Shown: positions 27,266-36,454, numbered from the stretch's first letter. The stretch is 64,000 bases of DNA from Bordetella genomosp. 10 (GCF_002261225.1 NZ_NEVM01000001.1:2098083-2162082); one strand, 5' to 3'. Notes: generated by a model from the sequence alone, not told the origin. Translations and numbers: made by a program.

Positions 27266-27844
27266 ATGCCCGTGGAAATCCGCAAGAAACTGCTGACCGT
27301 CGAATCCATTTACCACGAGGGCGGTCCCCCGCGCGGCGAGCCGATCAGGATGGCCAGCATCGCCGTGGTGTTGAAGAATCCCTATGCCGGCCGCTACGTG
27401 GAGGACTTGTCCGGCCTGGTGGAGGACGCCAAGGTGCTGGCCAAGGCCATCGTGCCCGAGCTGCTGGCCGCGGTGGGCGGGCCCGACAAGGTCGAGGCCT
27501 ACGGCAAGGGGGCCATCGTCGGCCTCGCCGGCGAGCTGGAGCATGGCGCCATCTGGCACGAGGCGGGCGGCTGGTCCATGCGCGCGGAGTTGCCCAAGGC
27601 CAAGTCCATCGTGCCGGCGGCCAAGGTGGTGGCGTCGGCGGGGACGCGGTTGCAGATTCCCATGCATCACATCGAAGCAGCCTACGTGCGCAGTCATTTC
27701 ACCACCATGGACGTCGGCGCCATCGACAGTCCCCGGCCCGACGAGCTGCTGTATGCGCTGGTCGTGTCCACCGGCACGCGCGTGCACGAGCGGCTGGGCG
27801 GATTGCGCGCCGACAAGATAAGCGTCGGCGACGGACAGCGTTGA
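27266..27844 (+). CDS. DUF1185 family protein (annotated as amino acid synthesis protein)
   Basis: A 192-residue protein of the DUF1185 (PF06684) family; its biochemical function is not established. Recognisable stretches are PIRMASIAVVLKNPYAG, YGKGAIVGLAGELEHGAIWHE and FTTMDVGAIDSPRPDELLYA. No signal peptide or membrane segment. AGGAG precedes the start. It lies between two Bug receptor genes, so it probably handles the imported compound or a derivative. Confidence 0.8.
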   Translation: MPVEIRKKLLTVESIYHEGGPPRGEPIRMASIAVVLKNPYAGRYVEDLSGLVEDAKVLAKAIVPELLAAVGGPDKVEAYGKGAIVGLAGELEHGAIWHEAGGWSMRAELPKAKSIVPAAKVVASAGTRLQIPMHHIEAAYVRSHFTTMDVGAIDSPRPDELLYALVVSTGTRVHERLGGLRADKISVGDGQR

Positions 27845-27851
27845 AGCCGCG

Positions 27852-27892
27852 CGCGGCCGCCGGCCAGCCATGCCGGACCGCCGGCGGCCGCG
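27852..27892 (+). terminator. 12-bp stem hairpin after the DUF1185 gene
   Basis: CGCGGCCGCCGG pairs exactly with CCGGCGGCCGCG across a 17-base loop, 8 bp after the stop. No T-tract; it could end or stabilise the upstream mRNA. Confidence 0.45.
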
Positions 27893-27957
27893 ATTCGTGG
27901 CGTATCCGAGCGATGTACCTGACAGAGCGGACACGATAGTCCGCCGGAGGAGACAAA

Positions 27958-28935
27958 ATGACAAGCAGACTCGCGGCCGCGTGCGCGGCCTTGTTCTGTT
28001 CCGCGGCGTTGCAGTCGGCCCAGGCCGCCCAGGCAGCCGATACATGGCCGGCGCGGCCCGTGACGCTGGTGGTGCCGCTGGCGCCGGGCGGCAGCACGGA
28101 TTCGACCGCGCGCCTGATCGCGCAGCGCCTGCCGCACTACCTGGGCCAGCCGGTGGTGGTGGAAAACCGCGCCGGCGCGGGCGGCAACCTGGGCGCGGAT
28201 CACGTGGCCAAGTCGCCCGCCGACGGCTATACCTTCCTGTTCTCGACCACCACGCTGATCGCCAACGTGACCTTGTACAAGAACATGCCGCTGGACGTGC
28301 GCAAGGACCTGCAGCCGGTCTCGCGCGTGTCGCTGATCCCCAATGTCCTGATGGTCAACACCAAGCTGCCCGTGACCTCGCTACAGTCCTTCATCGACTA
28401 CGCGCGCGACAGCAAGACGCCCGTTTATTACGGCTCGGCGGGCAACGGGACCTCGCAGCACCTGTCCGGCTCGCTGTTCAACGAGATGGCGCACCTGCAC
28501 ATGCAGCACGTGCCGTACAAGGGCGGCGCGCCGGCCAACATGGATCTGTTGTCCGGGCAGATACAGGCGGTGTTCTCGCCGCTGGTCGAGGTGCTGCCCT
28601 TCATCGACAGCGGCAAGCTGCGGCCGCTGGCGGTGACGACCGCCCGGCGCTCGCCGCGGCTGCCGGACGTCCCGGCCGTGGCGGAGACCTTGCCCGGCTA
28701 CGAAATCGTGCTGTGGAACGGCGTCTGGGCGCCCGCCGGCACGCCGGCGCCCATCGTCGACAAGATGAACAAGGCCATCAATGCGGTGCTGGGCGAGGCG
28801 AGCGTGAAGAAGACGCTGGCCGACCAGGGCTCGACGCCGGCCGGCGACAGCGCCGCGGCGTTCGGCAAGCTGATCGATGCGGAGATCGTCAAATGGGGCA
28901 ACCTGGTGCGCGCCTCCGGCGCCAAGGTGGAATGA
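27958..28935 (+). CDS. Bug-type tripartite tricarboxylate periplasmic binding protein
   Basis: 325 residues. The signal peptide MTSRLAAACAALFCSAALQSAQA is followed by DTWPARPVTLVVPLAPGGSTDSTAR, the family substrate loop. VVVENRAGAGGNLGADHVAKS and ADGYTFLFSTTTL follow. Second receptor of the cluster, clearly diverged from the one at 26254. Orphan with respect to membrane components. GGAGGAGAC lies before the ATG. Confidence 0.92.
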   Translation: MTSRLAAACAALFCSAALQSAQAAQAADTWPARPVTLVVPLAPGGSTDSTARLIAQRLPHYLGQPVVVENRAGAGGNLGADHVAKSPADGYTFLFSTTTLIANVTLYKNMPLDVRKDLQPVSRVSLIPNVLMVNTKLPVTSLQSFIDYARDSKTPVYYGSAGNGTSQHLSGSLFNEMAHLHMQHVPYKGGAPANMDLLSGQIQAVFSPLVEVLPFIDSGKLRPLAVTTARRSPRLPDVPAVAETLPGYEIVLWNGVWAPAGTPAPIVDKMNKAINAVLGEASVKKTLADQGSTPAGDSAAAFGKLIDAEIVKWGNLVRASGAKVE

Positions 28936-28995
28936 GCCGCCGGCGCGCCGCAAGGGTGATGGCGACGGCGACGGTATCGCAAGGGGGATGACAAC

Positions 28996-29031
28996 GGTAT
29001 CGTTATAGGCCTCGGTATCGTTATAAGCCCG
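28996..29031 (+). repeat. 18-bp tandem repeat, 2 units
   Basis: GGTATCGTTATAGGCCTC and GGTATCGTTATAAGCCCG are adjacent. Just upstream a related CGCAAGGG...CGGTAT element is also duplicated (28950-29000). It lies between the Bug gene and the 2-hydroxyacid dehydrogenase gene. Confidence 0.65.
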
Positions 29032-29136
29032 TCATATGCCCGGGCGGCCGCCGGACCGCCCGGACCCCGCCTTGGGCAGGCGCCGGCGTCCCGGCTTTCC
29101 GGGATCGAACATCGTTTCTGAAGGAATGGGAAAAAC

Positions 29137-30090
29137 ATGAAACCCGTGTTGTTGGTGCTGGTGTTCCTGTCGGAAGAACATCGCGCCCTGGTCGCCGAAC
29201 GCTTCGACATGATCTACGCGCCGAACGCGCAACTGGGCGCGGACCGCCGCAACGGCGAAGCGCAGATCGCGGCGCGCGGCCATGAAATCGAGGTGGTCCT
29301 GACCAATGGCACCAATGGCCTGCTCGCCAGCGAGATCGACCGCCTGCCGAAGCTGAGGCTGATTTCCACGGTCGGCGTGGGTTATGAAAACGTGGCGGTG
29401 GACCGCGCGCGCGAGCGCGGCATTCCCGTGTCGAACGCCGCCGGCACCAACGACGACGCGGTGGCCGACCACGCCATGATGCTGCTCCTGGCGGCCGTGC
29501 GCCGCCTGCCTTTTCTGAACGGCGGCGTGCGCCATGGCCTTTGGCGCGACGATATCCCGCGTCCGCCGCAGGTGTCCTTCCGCCGGCTGGGCATCCTGGG
29601 CATGGGCGCCATCGGCAAGAAGATCGCGCGCCGCGCGCTGGGCTTCCACATGGAGATCGGCTACCACAACCGGCGCCGCCGCGAGGACGTCGACTTCGCC
29701 TATTTCGAGGACCTGGCCAGCCTGGCGCGCTGGTCCGATTTCCTCGTGGTGGCGGCGCCCGGGGGCGCGGCGACGTACCACATCGTCGATCGCGCCATCC
29801 TCGATGCCCTGGGACCGCAGGGCGTCCTGGTCAATATCGCGCGCGGCACGCTGGTGGACACGGAGGCCGTGGCCGAGGCCTTGCGCGACGGCCGTCTGCA
29901 CGCGGCGGCCCTGGACGTCTACGAGAACGAGCCGACGCCGCCTGCGGCGCTGCTCGGTTTCGACAACGCCGTGCTGACCCCGCACATCGCGGGCATCTCG
30001 CCGCAGGCCATCGACGCGTCGGTGCGCAAGTTCCTGGAGAACGCCGAGTGCTTCTTCGCGGGCAAGCCGCTGGTGACGCCGGTTTACTAA
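29137..30090 (+). CDS. D-isomer-specific 2-hydroxyacid dehydrogenase
   Basis: A 317-residue enzyme. The NAD site is LGILGMGAIGKKIARRAL. Catalytic residues are the Arg in VNIARGTLVD, the Glu in YENEPTPP and the His in LTPHIAG. It interconverts 2-oxoacids and D-2-hydroxyacids such as glyoxylate or hydroxypyruvate; GhrB-like. Last gene of the hydroxyacid cluster, about 200 bp after the second Bug gene. Confidence 0.9.
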   Translation: MKPVLLVLVFLSEEHRALVAERFDMIYAPNAQLGADRRNGEAQIAARGHEIEVVLTNGTNGLLASEIDRLPKLRLISTVGVGYENVAVDRARERGIPVSNAAGTNDDAVADHAMMLLLAAVRRLPFLNGGVRHGLWRDDIPRPPQVSFRRLGILGMGAIGKKIARRALGFHMEIGYHNRRRREDVDFAYFEDLASLARWSDFLVVAAPGGAATYHIVDRAILDALGPQGVLVNIARGTLVDTEAVAEALRDGRLHAAALDVYENEPTPPAALLGFDNAVLTPHIAGISPQAIDASVRKFLENAECFFAGKPLVTPVY

Positions 30091-30094
30091 GGTA

Positions 30095-30184
30095 GGGCGC
30101 TGCGGCCGCCGGCTGAATCAGGCCGCTGCGGCTGCCGGTCCATTCAGACCGCTGCCGCTTTCGGCCGCATCAAGCCGCTGCCGC
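30095..30184 (-). repeat. 26-bp tandem repeat carrying the end of the MATE gene
   Basis: On the minus strand three 26-bp units and one partial unit follow each other. Each begins GCSGCAGCGG and has a TGA at the same place. The first unit holds the last codons and stop of the MATE gene, so its 3' end is repeated downstream. Confidence 0.8.
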
Positions 30185-31597
30185 CTCCGGCGGCGGCGCC
30201 CGCAGCGTGCGCCGCACGATGCGCCAGTACCAGGCGTGCAGCAGCACGGCCGACAGGGCCAGGCCCGCCATGGCCATCAGCCACATGGTGCCGGCGCCGC
30301 GCGGCGAGTCGGGAATCAGCGCGTCGCGCAGCCAGTCCAGGCCGCCCGCGCCGGGACCGAAGCCCAGCCACCAGCCGCCGATCAGTCCGAACAGGCCCAG
30401 CGCCAGCACCTGCAGCAGCAGGGGCACCACCGCCACCTTGTAGGCGCGCAGCAGGTAGCTGTTGATGCACTGCATGGCGTCGAACAGATGGAAGACCGGG
30501 ATGACGTACAGCAGGCTGGCCGCCACCGCGGCCACCTGCGGATTGTCCGTGTAGGCGGCGATGATCAGCGGTTGTCCCGTCCACAGCACCAGCGCCGTCA
30601 GCACCGCGCCCATCAGCCCGAGCGCCAGCCCGGCCAGCCCGGTGCGATGCGCCAGGCGGGGCTGGCGCGCGCCGATGGCCTGGGCCGTCAGCGCCGCGGT
30701 CGCCACGCCCAGCGCCATCGGCATCATGTAGCACAGCGCCGCCAGGTTGGACATGATCTGGTGGCCGCCGCTGACCAGCGTGCCTTCGCGCGCCACCAGC
30801 AGGGCCATGAAGGTGAAGGCGCAGACCTCGACCAGGTAGGAGCCGCCCATGGGCAGGCCCAGCCGCAGCAACTCCTTCAGCGGCGCCCAGCGCGGCCGCC
30901 CCAGGCGCAGGTGGAAGCGGGCGTAGTAGCGGTCGGCCCGCAGCATCCACAACCCCAGGCCCAGGCTGACCCAGGAAACGATGGCGCTGGACAGGCCGGC
31001 CCCCGTGGCGCCGAGCGCCGGCAGGCCGAGCTTGCCGTAGATCAGCACCCAGTTCAGCAAGGCCTTCAGCGCCACGCCGGCCAGGTTGATGCCCATGACC
31101 AGCTTGGGCCGCGACACGGCGGTGCCCAGGGCGTAGACGGTGCGGAACACCAGCGCCGCCGGCAAGGCGAGGACCAGGGCCCGCAGATAGGAGGCGATGC
31201 GCGCGCGCACCTCGGGCGCGACGTCGCCGGACAGCGACAGCCACACATCGGGGAACAGCATCAGGGCCGCGCCCACCACGGACAGGCCCAGGGCCAGCCA
31301 TATCCCCTGGCCCCAGGTCGCGCCGACCTCGTCCGCGCGGCCGGCGCCGTAGTGCTGGGCGAGGATGGGAATCAGGGCATGCACCACGCCCATCAGCCCG
31401 ACGAACACGGTGATGTAGACCGACGCCGACAGCGACATCGCCGCCAGGTCGTCCGGGCTGGCGTGGCCCGTCATGGCGGTGTCGAGTACGCCGAAGGCGA
31501 TGCCCGCCCATTGGCTGATCAGGACCGGCCAGGCCTGGCGCGCGATGGCGCGCAGCGCCGCGCCGAAGGAGGCGGCCTGCGGAATGGACGCGCTCAT
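30170..31597 (-). CDS. MATE family multidrug efflux protein, NorM-like
   Basis: 475 residues with about 12 hydrophobic segments in two homologous halves. SQWAGIAFGVLDTAMTGHAS near the N terminus and its counterpart GALVSGGHQIMSNLAALCYM in form (LVSGGHQIMSNLAAL) are MATE signatures. It exports cationic compounds using Na+ or H+. The start at 31597 (MSASIPQAASFG) is chosen because it overlaps the upstream stop by 4 bp and matches the family; the frame runs on upstream without homology. The gene ends inside a 26-bp tandem repeat. Confidence 0.9.
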   Translation of the reverse strand: MSASIPQAASFGAALRAIARQAWPVLISQWAGIAFGVLDTAMTGHASPDDLAAMSLSASVYITVFVGLMGVVHALIPILAQHYGAGRADEVGATWGQGIWLALGLSVVGAALMLFPDVWLSLSGDVAPEVRARIASYLRALVLALPAALVFRTVYALGTAVSRPKLVMGINLAGVALKALLNWVLIYGKLGLPALGATGAGLSSAIVSWVSLGLGLWMLRADRYYARFHLRLGRPRWAPLKELLRLGLPMGGSYLVEVCAFTFMALLVAREGTLVSGGHQIMSNLAALCYMMPMALGVATAALTAQAIGARQPRLAHRTGLAGLALGLMGAVLTALVLWTGQPLIIAAYTDNPQVAAVAASLLYVIPVFHLFDAMQCINSYLLRAYKVAVVPLLLQVLALGLFGLIGGWWLGFGPGAGGLDWLRDALIPDSPRGAGTMWLMAMAGLALSAVLLHAWYWRIVRRTLRAPPPEAAAA

Positions 31598-33330
31598 CGG
31601 CTGGCGGCGGGGAGGGGACGGACGCGCAGCAGGCGGAAGACTTCCGTGCGGTCGGCCACGCGGCCGCCTTGCCACAGTACTTCGGCGCCGTCGCTGTAGG
31701 CGGCGGTGCCGTCCTTCAGGCTGTTGCGCGTCGTCTGTTGCAGCACCACGGTGCACTTGCTGTCGTAGGGGAAATTCAGGTTGTCGAAGACCAGGAAGGA
31801 AGCGCGCTGGCCGTTGCCCAGGCCCAGGCCGCGTATGCATTCCCCGGGCCGCACGTTCTGCGCGATGGCGGCCGCCAGCTCGTGCGACGCCTGGCGATAG
31901 CTGCGCGCATAGTCGACCGGGGGCTGCCACAGCAGCACCAGCAGTATCCAGGTGGAGGCCAGGCCCGCCGCCGACATGACCGTGCCGCGCCACAGGGCGG
32001 TGGGCCGCACGCGCAGGCGCCAGATGACCAGGGCGATCCAGCCCGCGGTGACCAGCAGGCCCAGCATCGTCGCCGGCCAGGAGATCTCCGGCACGTAGCC
32101 GGTGGTCTGGCGCGCGATGTTATGGGCGATCTTGGGCGGAATGCCGAAATTCAGCGCGACCCATCCCAGCCAGACCGTCGCGGCGGTCAGCGAAAAGCAC
32201 ATCACCGCGAACCAGTCCAGGGTGTTGACCACGGCGCGGCGCAGGGTGGGCAGGGAGAAGGCCGCCAGCACCGCGCAGGGCACCGACAGCATCACGAATT
32301 CCGATTCGCTGGGCTCGTCGATGAAGATCAGCAGCAGCACGGCGCAGATCATCAGGCACAAGGGCAGCCAGACGTGCGGCGAGAAGCACCAGGCGCGCCA
32401 GCGCCAGAGCGCCAGCAGCGCCAGCGGCCAGGTCGGCCACAGGTACCACGGCAGGTCGCGCAGGGTGCGCAGCAGGTCGGGCGCGTCCGGCCAGTCGAAA
32501 TTGTTCAGGTTCCACAGCTTCCAGTTGCGGACCCAGTATTCGCTGGCGTGGGTGGCGGGTATCCACCATGCCAGGATCAGCACGGCGGCGACGAGGGCCA
32601 CCAGGGGCAGCCAGCGGCGCCGCGACCACAGCGCGCTGCGCGGGTAGAAGGCCAGCAGCGCGGCCAGCATGGTCGGCGCCCCGCCGACCCAGCCGCGCGT
32701 GAGGAAGCAGCCGGCCAGCGACAGGCCCAGCGTGATGGCGCCGGTCAAGGGCCGGTCCAGCATGCGGGCCAGGGAGTAATACACCGCGGCCTGGCCGGCG
32801 ATGATGGCGGGGATCTCGGAGGTCTCGTGTACCCGTTGCAGGATGCCGACCGTCGCCAGGAACAGCAGCAGGGCGGCGTCGGCCAGCATGCGGCCGTAGT
32901 CGCGCACCGTGGGCTCGCCGCCGAAGGGCAGGGCCAGCGGCTGCGCCTCGGCGCGGCGGCCCAGCAGGTAGGTGCCGTACCAGACGCAGCAGGTGGTGAT
33001 GCCGAACCACAGCAGGTTGGGCAGGCGGCCGGCGGAAATATCGCCTATCCAGGGACCGAACAGCTTGACCGAGGCGGCGCCCACCCAGGTGATGAGGGGG
33101 CCTTCCTCGGCATGCGCCAGGTGGCCGACCTGTGGCAGCAGCCAGGCGCCGTCGCGCACCGCGGTCAGCATGGTCGCCAGCCCGACGACGTCGTCCGATT
33201 TCCACGGGTCGCGCATGAACAGGCCCGCGACGATGTAGGCCAGCGCGAGGCCGAGCAGGACCAGGCGGGGGAGTTTGACGGTGGCGGGGGCGGTCAGCCG
33301 TGCCGGCGTGGTTCGCGATATTGGTGACAC
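31594..33330 (-). CDS. GT-C type membrane glycosyltransferase (ArnT/PMT-like)
   Basis: 578 residues with about 11-13 hydrophobic helices. The first loop has FMRDPWKSDDVVGLATM and GHLAHAEEGPLITWVG, resembling the acidic catalytic loop (Asp-Glu) of lipid-linked-sugar transferases such as ArnT. The C-terminal ~120 residues are soluble and periplasmic. Donor and acceptor are unknown; lipid A or surface glycan modification is plausible. Its stop overlaps the MATE start by 4 bp, so the two form an operon. Confidence 0.75.
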   Translation of the reverse strand: MSPISRTTPARLTAPATVKLPRLVLLGLALAYIVAGLFMRDPWKSDDVVGLATMLTAVRDGAWLLPQVGHLAHAEEGPLITWVGAASVKLFGPWIGDISAGRLPNLLWFGITTCCVWYGTYLLGRRAEAQPLALPFGGEPTVRDYGRMLADAALLLFLATVGILQRVHETSEIPAIIAGQAAVYYSLARMLDRPLTGAITLGLSLAGCFLTRGWVGGAPTMLAALLAFYPRSALWSRRRWLPLVALVAAVLILAWWIPATHASEYWVRNWKLWNLNNFDWPDAPDLLRTLRDLPWYLWPTWPLALLALWRWRAWCFSPHVWLPLCLMICAVLLLIFIDEPSESEFVMLSVPCAVLAAFSLPTLRRAVVNTLDWFAVMCFSLTAATVWLGWVALNFGIPPKIAHNIARQTTGYVPEISWPATMLGLLVTAGWIALVIWRLRVRPTALWRGTVMSAAGLASTWILLVLLWQPPVDYARSYRQASHELAAAIAQNVRPGECIRGLGLGNGQRASFLVFDNLNFPYDSKCTVVLQQTTRNSLKDGTAAYSDGAEVLWQGGRVADRTEVFRLLRVRPLPAASR

Positions 33331-33543
33331 GTACGTAATTTACCGGATAGTCTCTTGGGCTGCGCCTCTGCAAGCGAAAGCTGGGCGGACAAAAGTAACC
33401 GAAATCGACATTCGCTGCGTAAAAACCCGGTACGGACCCCCAAGTCGTGACGACCGGTGTCCGGCCCGCCGGCTTTACGCCGCGCGGCTCGCCCCATTCG
33501 CCGTCCGCCGGGCTTTCCTTGCGCTCCCGGCGGCGCGGCGATA

Positions 33544-33571
33544 AAAAAAGCAGCCCGCAGGCTGCTTTTTT
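33544..33571. terminator. Bidirectional terminator after rpmE
   Basis: AAAAAAGCAGCC, loop CGCA, GGCTGCTTTTTT. It reads as a terminator on both strands and lies 19 bp past the rpmE stop on the minus strand. Confidence 0.92.
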
Positions 33572-33589
33572 GCGCGTGCGCCTTGCCTA

Positions 33590-33862
33590 TCAGGCAGCAG
33601 CGCCGGGCTTGGCGGCGCCGGTGGTGCGGGCGAAACGGGCGCGGAACTTTTCCACGCGGCCGGTTTCGACGATGCGGGTTTGCGCGCCGGTGTAGAACGG
33701 GTGCGAATCCGACGTCACGTCGCACTTGAACAGCGGGTAGGTCTTGCCATCGAGGTCGATGGTTTCACGGGTGCCGATGGTCGAGCGGGTGATGATCTTC
33801 TTGCCGGTCTGGACGTCCAGGAACACCACTTCGCGGTATTCGGGGTGCGTGTTTTCTTTCAT
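33590..33862 (-). CDS. rpmE2: 50S ribosomal protein L31, type B
   Basis: 90 residues. [46 protein letters not shown] and RVEKFRARF are L31 signatures. The CxxC zinc ribbon of A-type L31 is missing (only one Cys), so this is the zinc-independent B form. No A-type copy is in the window. The upstream gap holds a 14-bp tandem array. Confidence 0.95.
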   Translation of the reverse strand: MKENTHPEYREVVFLDVQTGKKIITRSTIGTRETIDLDGKTYPLFKCDVTSDSHPFYTGAQTRIVETGRVEKFRARFARTTGAAKPGAAA

Positions 33863-33910
33863 TTTCTTCCTCAGGGGTTGGGCGGGTCGCCAGCCGGCGC
33901 GGGTGCTTTG

Positions 33911-33979
33911 CGCTTGCCTGCCGTCGCTTGCCTGCCATCATTTCGGTGGCGTCATCTCGGTGGCGTCATCTCGGTGGCG
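33911..33979 (-). repeat. 14-bp tandem repeats, 2 + 3 units, upstream of rpmE2
   Basis: Two units CGCTTGCCTGCCRT are followed directly by three units TCATYTCGGTGGCG, the last two identical. They fill the gap between the radC end and the rpmE2 start on the minus strand. Confidence 0.8.
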
Positions 33980-34051
33980 GGGACGGCAAGAGGCCACGTA
34001 TCCAAAAAGTAACTCACGATTCTAGCCCGGATCGCGGACACAGGGCAAGCG

Positions 34052-34771
34052 CTATCCGAGCTTGCCGTGTTCCGCCAGCGACATCACCGCGCCGCCGGCC
34101 ACGATCAGGTGGTCCAGCAGGTGGATTTCCACCAGGGCCAGGGCGCGGCGGACGTGGCGGGTCAGGCGCAGGTCCGCCTCGGAGGGTTCGGCGCGGCCGG
34201 ACGGGTGATTATGGGCCAGGATGAGCGCGGCTGCATGGTGCCGGAGGGCGTCGCGCACGATCTCGCGCGGATAGACGGCGGTCTTGGTGAGCGTGCCGCG
34301 CGACACCTCGCCGGTGGCGATCAGGCGCAGGCCGGTATCCAGGTAGAGGGCCAGGCAGTGTTCGACCTTCTGGTGGCCCAGCAGCGTCACGCAATATTGC
34401 TTGACGCGGTCGGGCTGGTCCAGCGCGCGCCCGTGCGCCAGTTCCTCGTGGATGGCGCGGCGTGCCAGTTCGAGCACGCTGAGGACCTGGCAGGTCTTGG
34501 CGGGGCCCAGCCCCGGGGTGGCCCGCAGGGTTTCGGGCGCCGCCGCCAGCAGGCCGCGCAGGCCGCCGTAGTGGTGGATGATCTGCTGGGCCAGCGCCAT
34601 GACCGGCCGGCCGGGCAGGCCGGTGCGCAGCACCACGGCCAGCAGTTCGGCGTCGTTGAGCGCCGCGGGGCCCTCGCGCAGCAGCCGTTCGCGGGGCTGG
34701 TGGGCGGATTGTTCGTCGGGCTGTCCGGTGGACGTGGCCGAGGGTTGGGCAGGCGATATGTCGGGTGGCAT
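34052..34771 (-). CDS. radC: RadC family JAMM-domain protein
   Basis: 239 residues. An N-terminal helix-hairpin-helix region (RATPGLGPAKTCQVLSVLELARR) is followed by the JAB/MPN+ domain with LAHNHPSGRAEPSEAD, a complete His-x-His...Asp metal site. The name implies DNA repair, but biochemical function is unsettled and many members are linked to mobile elements. The start at 34771 (MPPDISPAQ) is chosen; an in-frame extension to 34870 runs into repeats. Divergent from fkpB. Confidence 0.9.
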   Translation of the reverse strand: MPPDISPAQPSATSTGQPDEQSAHQPRERLLREGPAALNDAELLAVVLRTGLPGRPVMALAQQIIHHYGGLRGLLAAAPETLRATPGLGPAKTCQVLSVLELARRAIHEELAHGRALDQPDRVKQYCVTLLGHQKVEHCLALYLDTGLRLIATGEVSRGTLTKTAVYPREIVRDALRHHAAALILAHNHPSGRAEPSEADLRLTRHVRRALALVEIHLLDHLIVAGGAVMSLAEHGKLG

Positions 34772-34859
34772 TTCGGATGTCTGATGAGGATCCTGATGGC
34801 AGGAAGTGCGGTAGCGAGGAGAAGGAGGAGGCGGCAGGAAGGCAAAGCGGCTCGCGGCC

Positions 34860-34894
34860 GGAAAAAGCATCGGAAAAGCATCGGAAAAAGCATT
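34860..34894. repeat. 11/12-bp tandem repeat, 3 units, in the radC-fkpB promoter region
   Basis: GGAAAAAGCATC, GGAAAAGCATC and GGAAAAAGCATT in succession. TTTAAAAT, a likely -10, follows at 34907 for the fkpB transcript. Confidence 0.7.
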
Positions 34895-34948
34895 TCGAAG
34901 AAAGCTTTAAAATCACTGTTTTGCTTTCCGCCTTAACGGTGACAGACC

Positions 34949-35425
34949 TTGAGCGCCGCAGCCGACTCCACGCAAGTTTTTGTCCGTCCGGACTCCTACC
35001 TGACCCTGCACTACCGCATCGTGCTGGCGTCCGGCCCGGCCGAGGGTTCCACCTTCGCTGATACCTTCAGCGGCCGGCCCGCCACCCTGCAGATGGGCAT
35101 GGGCCAGTGGGCGCCCGGCATGGAGGCCGCGCTGCTGGGCCAGCCCGAGGGCAGCGTCTTCAGCACCACGCTGGCGCCGGCCGAGGCCTACGGCGACCGC
35201 AACCCGGACCTGATCCAGCGCGTCACGCGCGCCATGCTGGCCGAGCACGCGGGCGCCGACGCCACCTTCGAACCGGGCGACCTGGTCGAATTCAAGGCCC
35301 CTAACGGCGGCCGCTATTCGGGCATCCTCAAGAGCCTGGACGACACCGGCGCGGTGTTCGACTTCAACCATCCCCTGGCCGGCACGGCCCTGCGCCTGGA
35401 CGTCGAAATCCTGGGGGTGTTGTGA
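34949..35425 (+). CDS. fkpB: FKBP-type peptidyl-prolyl isomerase, SlpA/FkpB type
   Basis: 158 residues with a TTG start. [34 protein letters not shown] and [16 protein letters not shown] are FKBP motifs with an inserted IF domain, as in SlyD/SlpA. A cytoplasmic proline isomerase/chaperone. The stop overlaps the ispH start (TGATG). The fkpB-ispH pairing is conserved widely in proteobacteria. Confidence 0.92.
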   Translation: MSAAADSTQVFVRPDSYLTLHYRIVLASGPAEGSTFADTFSGRPATLQMGMGQWAPGMEAALLGQPEGSVFSTTLAPAEAYGDRNPDLIQRVTRAMLAEHAGADATFEPGDLVEFKAPNGGRYSGILKSLDDTGAVFDFNHPLAGTALRLDVEILGVL

Positions 35426-36396
35426 TGCGCGCCGCCGTCACGGTCACCGCCTTGGACGCCGAAGTCCTGCTGGCGCAGCCGCGCGGCTTTTGCGCGGGCG
35501 TGGATCGCGCCATCGACATCGTCGAGCGCGCGCTGGAGCTGCACGGCGCGCCCATCTACGTGCGTCACGAGATCGTCCACAACCGCTATGTGGTGGAAGA
35601 CTTGCGCGGCAAGGGGGCGATCTTCATCGACGAACTCGACGACGCGCCGGCGGGCGGCATCGTGGTGTTTTCCGCCCACGGCGTTTCCAAGGCCGTGCGC
35701 GCCGAGGCCGAGGCGCGCGGCCTGCGCGTCTTCGACGCCACGTGTCCGCTGGTCACCAAGGTCCACGTGGAAGTCGCGCGCATGCGCAGCGCGGGCCGCG
35801 AAGTGGTGATGATCGGGCACAAGGGCCATCCCGAAGTCGAGGGCACGCTGGGCCAGGCGGCGGGCGGCATGCATCTGGTGGAGACGGTCGAGGACGTCGC
35901 GGCCCTGTCGGTCGCGGACCCGGAGAACCTGGCCTACGTGACGCAGACGACGCTGTCGGTCGATGATGCCGCGGCGGTGGCGGGGGCCCTGAAGGCGCGC
36001 TTCCCCAATATCGTCGAACCGCGCAAGAGCGACATCTGCTACGCCACCCAGAACCGCCAGGACGCCGTCAAGGTGCTGGCGCCGGAATGCGACCTGGTGC
36101 TGGTCGTGGGCAGCCCCAACAGTTCGAATTCGAACCGCCTGCGCGAAGTGGCCGAACGCAAGGGCGTGGCCGCCTATCTCGTGGACGGCGCCGCCTCCAT
36201 CGAGCCGGCCTGGCTGGAAGGGCGCAAGCGCATCGGCATCACGGCCGGCGCCTCGGCGCCCGAGGTGCTGGTGCGGCAGGTCATCGACCGCGTCAAGGAA
36301 CTGGGCGCGGTGTCGGTGCGCACCATGCCCGGCCTGGAGGAAAGCGTCGCCTTTCCGCTGCCCAAGGAACTGTCGCGCAAGCTGACGGCGGAGTGA
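35425..36396 (+). CDS. ispH: 4-hydroxy-3-methylbut-2-enyl diphosphate reductase
   Basis: A 323-residue 4Fe-4S enzyme, last step of the MEP isoprenoid pathway, yielding IPP and DMAPP. The three cluster cysteines are in [25 protein letters not shown] and [12 protein letters not shown]. The substrate-loop Glu-His motifs are also present ([24 protein letters not shown]). The ATG at 35425 overlaps the fkpB stop. The final codons and stop are repeated in frame 12 bp later (GGGCGAGTAATC). Confidence 0.97.
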   Translation: MRAAVTVTALDAEVLLAQPRGFCAGVDRAIDIVERALELHGAPIYVRHEIVHNRYVVEDLRGKGAIFIDELDDAPAGGIVVFSAHGVSKAVRAEAEARGLRVFDATCPLVTKVHVEVARMRSAGREVVMIGHKGHPEVEGTLGQAAGGMHLVETVEDVAALSVADPENLAYVTQTTLSVDDAAAVAGALKARFPNIVEPRKSDICYATQNRQDAVKVLAPECDLVLVVGSPNSSNSNRLREVAERKGVAAYLVDGAASIEPAWLEGRKRIGITAGASAPEVLVRQVIDRVKELGAVSVRTMPGLEESVAFPLPKELSRKLTAE

Positions 36397-36412
36397 TCGG
36401 GCGAGTAATCCT

Positions 36413-36432
36413 AGCCGGCCGGGTGGCCGGCT
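36413..36432. terminator. Hairpin between convergent ispH and garD
   Basis: AGCCGGCC, loop GGGT, GGCCGGCT. A perfect 8-bp stem between convergent genes; no T-tract. Confidence 0.5.
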
Positions 36433-36454
36433 GAGAGATCGGCCTGGCTGGTGC

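Noticed and set aside
31598..31993. 132-residue N-terminal extension of the MATE protein
   Set aside because: It lies inside the glycosyltransferase gene in another frame and is Arg/Ala-rich noise. The ATGA overlap supports 31597.
33447..33729. Plus-strand frames over rpmE2 and its terminator
   Set aside because: They read through a bidirectional terminator and the antisense of rpmE2. No ribosome site.
35425..36396. Minus- and alternate-frame open frames across ispH and etf genes
   Set aside because: Long shadows are expected at this GC content. None has a recognisable start context or domain.
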